Part shown: piece after piece, positions 5,659 to 6,462 of the stretch
Layout: each line of letters starts with the position of its first letter
Numbering within the stretch: the stretch's first letter is position 1
NCBI GenBank assembly: GCA_966211425.1
Contig: CBIHNH010000033.1
Span: 1 to 6,462, forward strand
Direction of reading: 5' to 3'
Length of the DNA: 6,462 nucleotides
Origin: CBIHNH01 sp966211425
GTDB lineage: Bacteria; Patescibacteriota; Saccharimonadia; Saccharimonadales; Saccharimonadaceae
The notes under the pieces: model-generated
Databases searched by the model: none
Told to the model about the DNA's origin: nothing
Seen by the model: the letters and a program-made list of their open reading frames with translations, nothing else
Translations under genes and position numbers: made by a program

Positions 5659-5664
5659 TATAAT
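5659..5664 (+). promoter_or_regulatory. -10 box of the OpgC-like gene promoter
   Basis: A perfect TATAAT ends 6 nt before the ATG at 5671, again predicting a leaderless transcript. The only good -35 match, CTGACA (5632-5637), is 21 bp away, longer than usual; TTGTCA (5644-5649) is too close at 9 bp. The AGAAGG between box and ATG touches the start codon, so it cannot act as a normal Shine-Dalgarno site. Confidence 0.6.
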
Positions 5665-5670
5665 AGAAGG

Positions 5671-6462
5671 ATGTCCACGACTCAAAAACGTCGTATCTAC
5701 GAGCTAGACCTGCTCCGCGGGTTTTTTATTTGTGTCATCATTCTCGATCATCTGCAGTTTTGGCCGAGTCCGCTCCAGTACTTCACCGGACAAGGCCGGC
5801 TCTGGGTATCCGCTGCCGAAGGTTTCTTCCTAATTTCTGGTCTGCTTATCGGCTATCTGCGTGCCTACAAGGGCGCAAACACGCCGCTGCGCGTTCTGAC
5901 TCGTGGTATGCTACACCGCGCAGGCATGCTCTACCTATGGGGAGTGCTGATCACCTTTGTTGTTGTCGCTCTCTCGGTTCTCATGCCTGGCAATAGTCCA
6001 TTGCTGCCAAAGTCACCGAGCGTCGAACATACCAGCTCACTTATCACCTACCTCTGGAGCGTTGGCTCAACCGTCTTTTCATCTGACTGGATCTACTTCC
6101 TACGTCTCTATGCGATCATGCTCGCCGTCACGCCGCTGTTTTTGTGGTTGCTCCGGGGGGGTCATTGGCTGCTGGCGCTGGCTGCGTCACTCGGTATTTA
6201 CGCCGTCAGTATCCTCGGCGGCATCGACGAAGCCGCTATGCAGTGGCAGGTTTTGTTCTTTGGTGCAGCTCTGATCGGCTGGAAGCTCGAGGCGATTCTC
6301 GCCTGGCTACGGGCTCGGAGAAACATCCGCCGTGCCGTTATCGCCAGTCTTATCACCGTTACGCTTTCAACCATGGCGCTAAGCTATTTCATGGTTCATG
6401 GCTGGGACTACGTAGAGCGCCCACATACGGCTATAACTCGGGAAGCCTACGTCTCGGTTCGT
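5671..6462 (+). CDS. OpgC-type membrane acyltransferase (3'-truncated by window edge)
   Basis: The frame stays open for 264 codons to the right edge without a stop, so the C-terminus is missing. Signatures are ELDLLRGFFICVIILDHL (11-28) with conserved Arg16 and His27, AAEGFFLISGLLIGY (48-62), and MQWQVLFFGAALIGW (190-204). Together they match the OpgC family of the acyltransferase-3-like superfamily (AE-F-SG and WQ-FF-G patterns). Hydrophobic segments are visible at about 14-32, 46-64, 84-105, 145-162, 165-183, 190-208 and 221-241, so it is a multi-pass membrane protein.

Proteobacterial OpgC adds succinyl groups to osmoregulated periplasmic glucans. Here a role in acylating some extracytoplasmic glycan is inferred, and the substrate is unknown. 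It follows gatD by 53 bp but has its own -10 box. A seven-G run lies at 6155-6161. Confidence 0.85.
   Translation, partial: MSTTQKRRIYELDLLRGFFICVIILDHLQFWPSPLQYFTGQGRLWVSAAEGFFLISGLLIGYLRAYKGANTPLRVLTRGMLHRAGMLYLWGVLITFVVVALSVLMPGNSPLLPKSPSVEHTSSLITYLWSVGSTVFSSDWIYFLRLYAIMLAVTPLFLWLLRGGHWLLALAASLGIYAVSILGGIDEAAMQWQVLFFGAALIGWKLEAILAWLRARRNIRRAVIASLITVTLSTMALSYFMVHGWDYVERPHTAITREAYVSVR

Noticed and set aside
5730..6274. Plus-strand open frames in other frames inside the OpgC-like gene (5730-5996, 5957-6274)
   Set aside because: The frame from 5671 stays open to the edge, encodes family motifs and multiple hydrophobic segments, and has a promoter at its start. The others are shadow frames.

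Overview
The window looks like a compact chromosomal segment of a small-genome, monoderm-like bacterium. The best guess is Patescibacteria/CPR, most likely the Saccharibacteria (TM7) lineage. This rests on three inferences: a membrane-anchored tandem AAA+ Clp-like ATPase preceded by a small membrane protein, a MurT-GatD pair for peptidoglycan amidation, and gene-proximal promoters whose -10 boxes sit almost on the start codons. Base composition is near 50% GC by eye. TGA, TAA and TAG all act as stops, so no recoded UGA is indicated.

Layout. Minus strand, read right to left from about 3550: a 127-residue membrane protein, then a 792-residue membrane-anchored Clp-type double ATPase overlapping it by 10 bp, then tRNA-Gly(TCC), whose promoter lies inside the 3' end of the ATPase gene. 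Next is a perfect 18-bp hairpin that begins in the tRNA 3' ACCA and probably terminates transcription. After that come a DUF3592-type two-helix membrane protein and tRNA-Arg(TCT), with a promoter overlapping the stop codon of the preceding gene. Plus strand, diverging from a 67-bp intergenic region: murT and gatD with a 4-bp ATGA overlap, then a separately promoted OpgC-type multi-pass acyltransferase that runs off the right edge.

How the genes work together. MurT and GatD should form the complex that amidates the D-glutamate of lipid II to D-isoglutamine. The OpgC-like protein probably acylates an extracytoplasmic glycan, so the plus-strand block is about the cell surface. The minus-strand pair would place a Clp-like motor at the cytoplasmic face of the membrane. 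That ATPase is the most unusual item: both pore loops lack the conserved tyrosine, the first ATPase module is degenerate, and no ClpP-docking tripeptide is visible. It does not look like an ordinary unfoldase or protease subunit.

Other points are a MurT without its usual Cys4 zinc ribbon, a leaderless or near-leaderless pattern at operon-first genes beside Shine-Dalgarno sequences at operon-internal genes, and non-canonical pairs in the anticodon stems of both tRNAs. There is no IS element, CRISPR array or rRNA. The longest non-coding stretch is about 150 bp (552-700).
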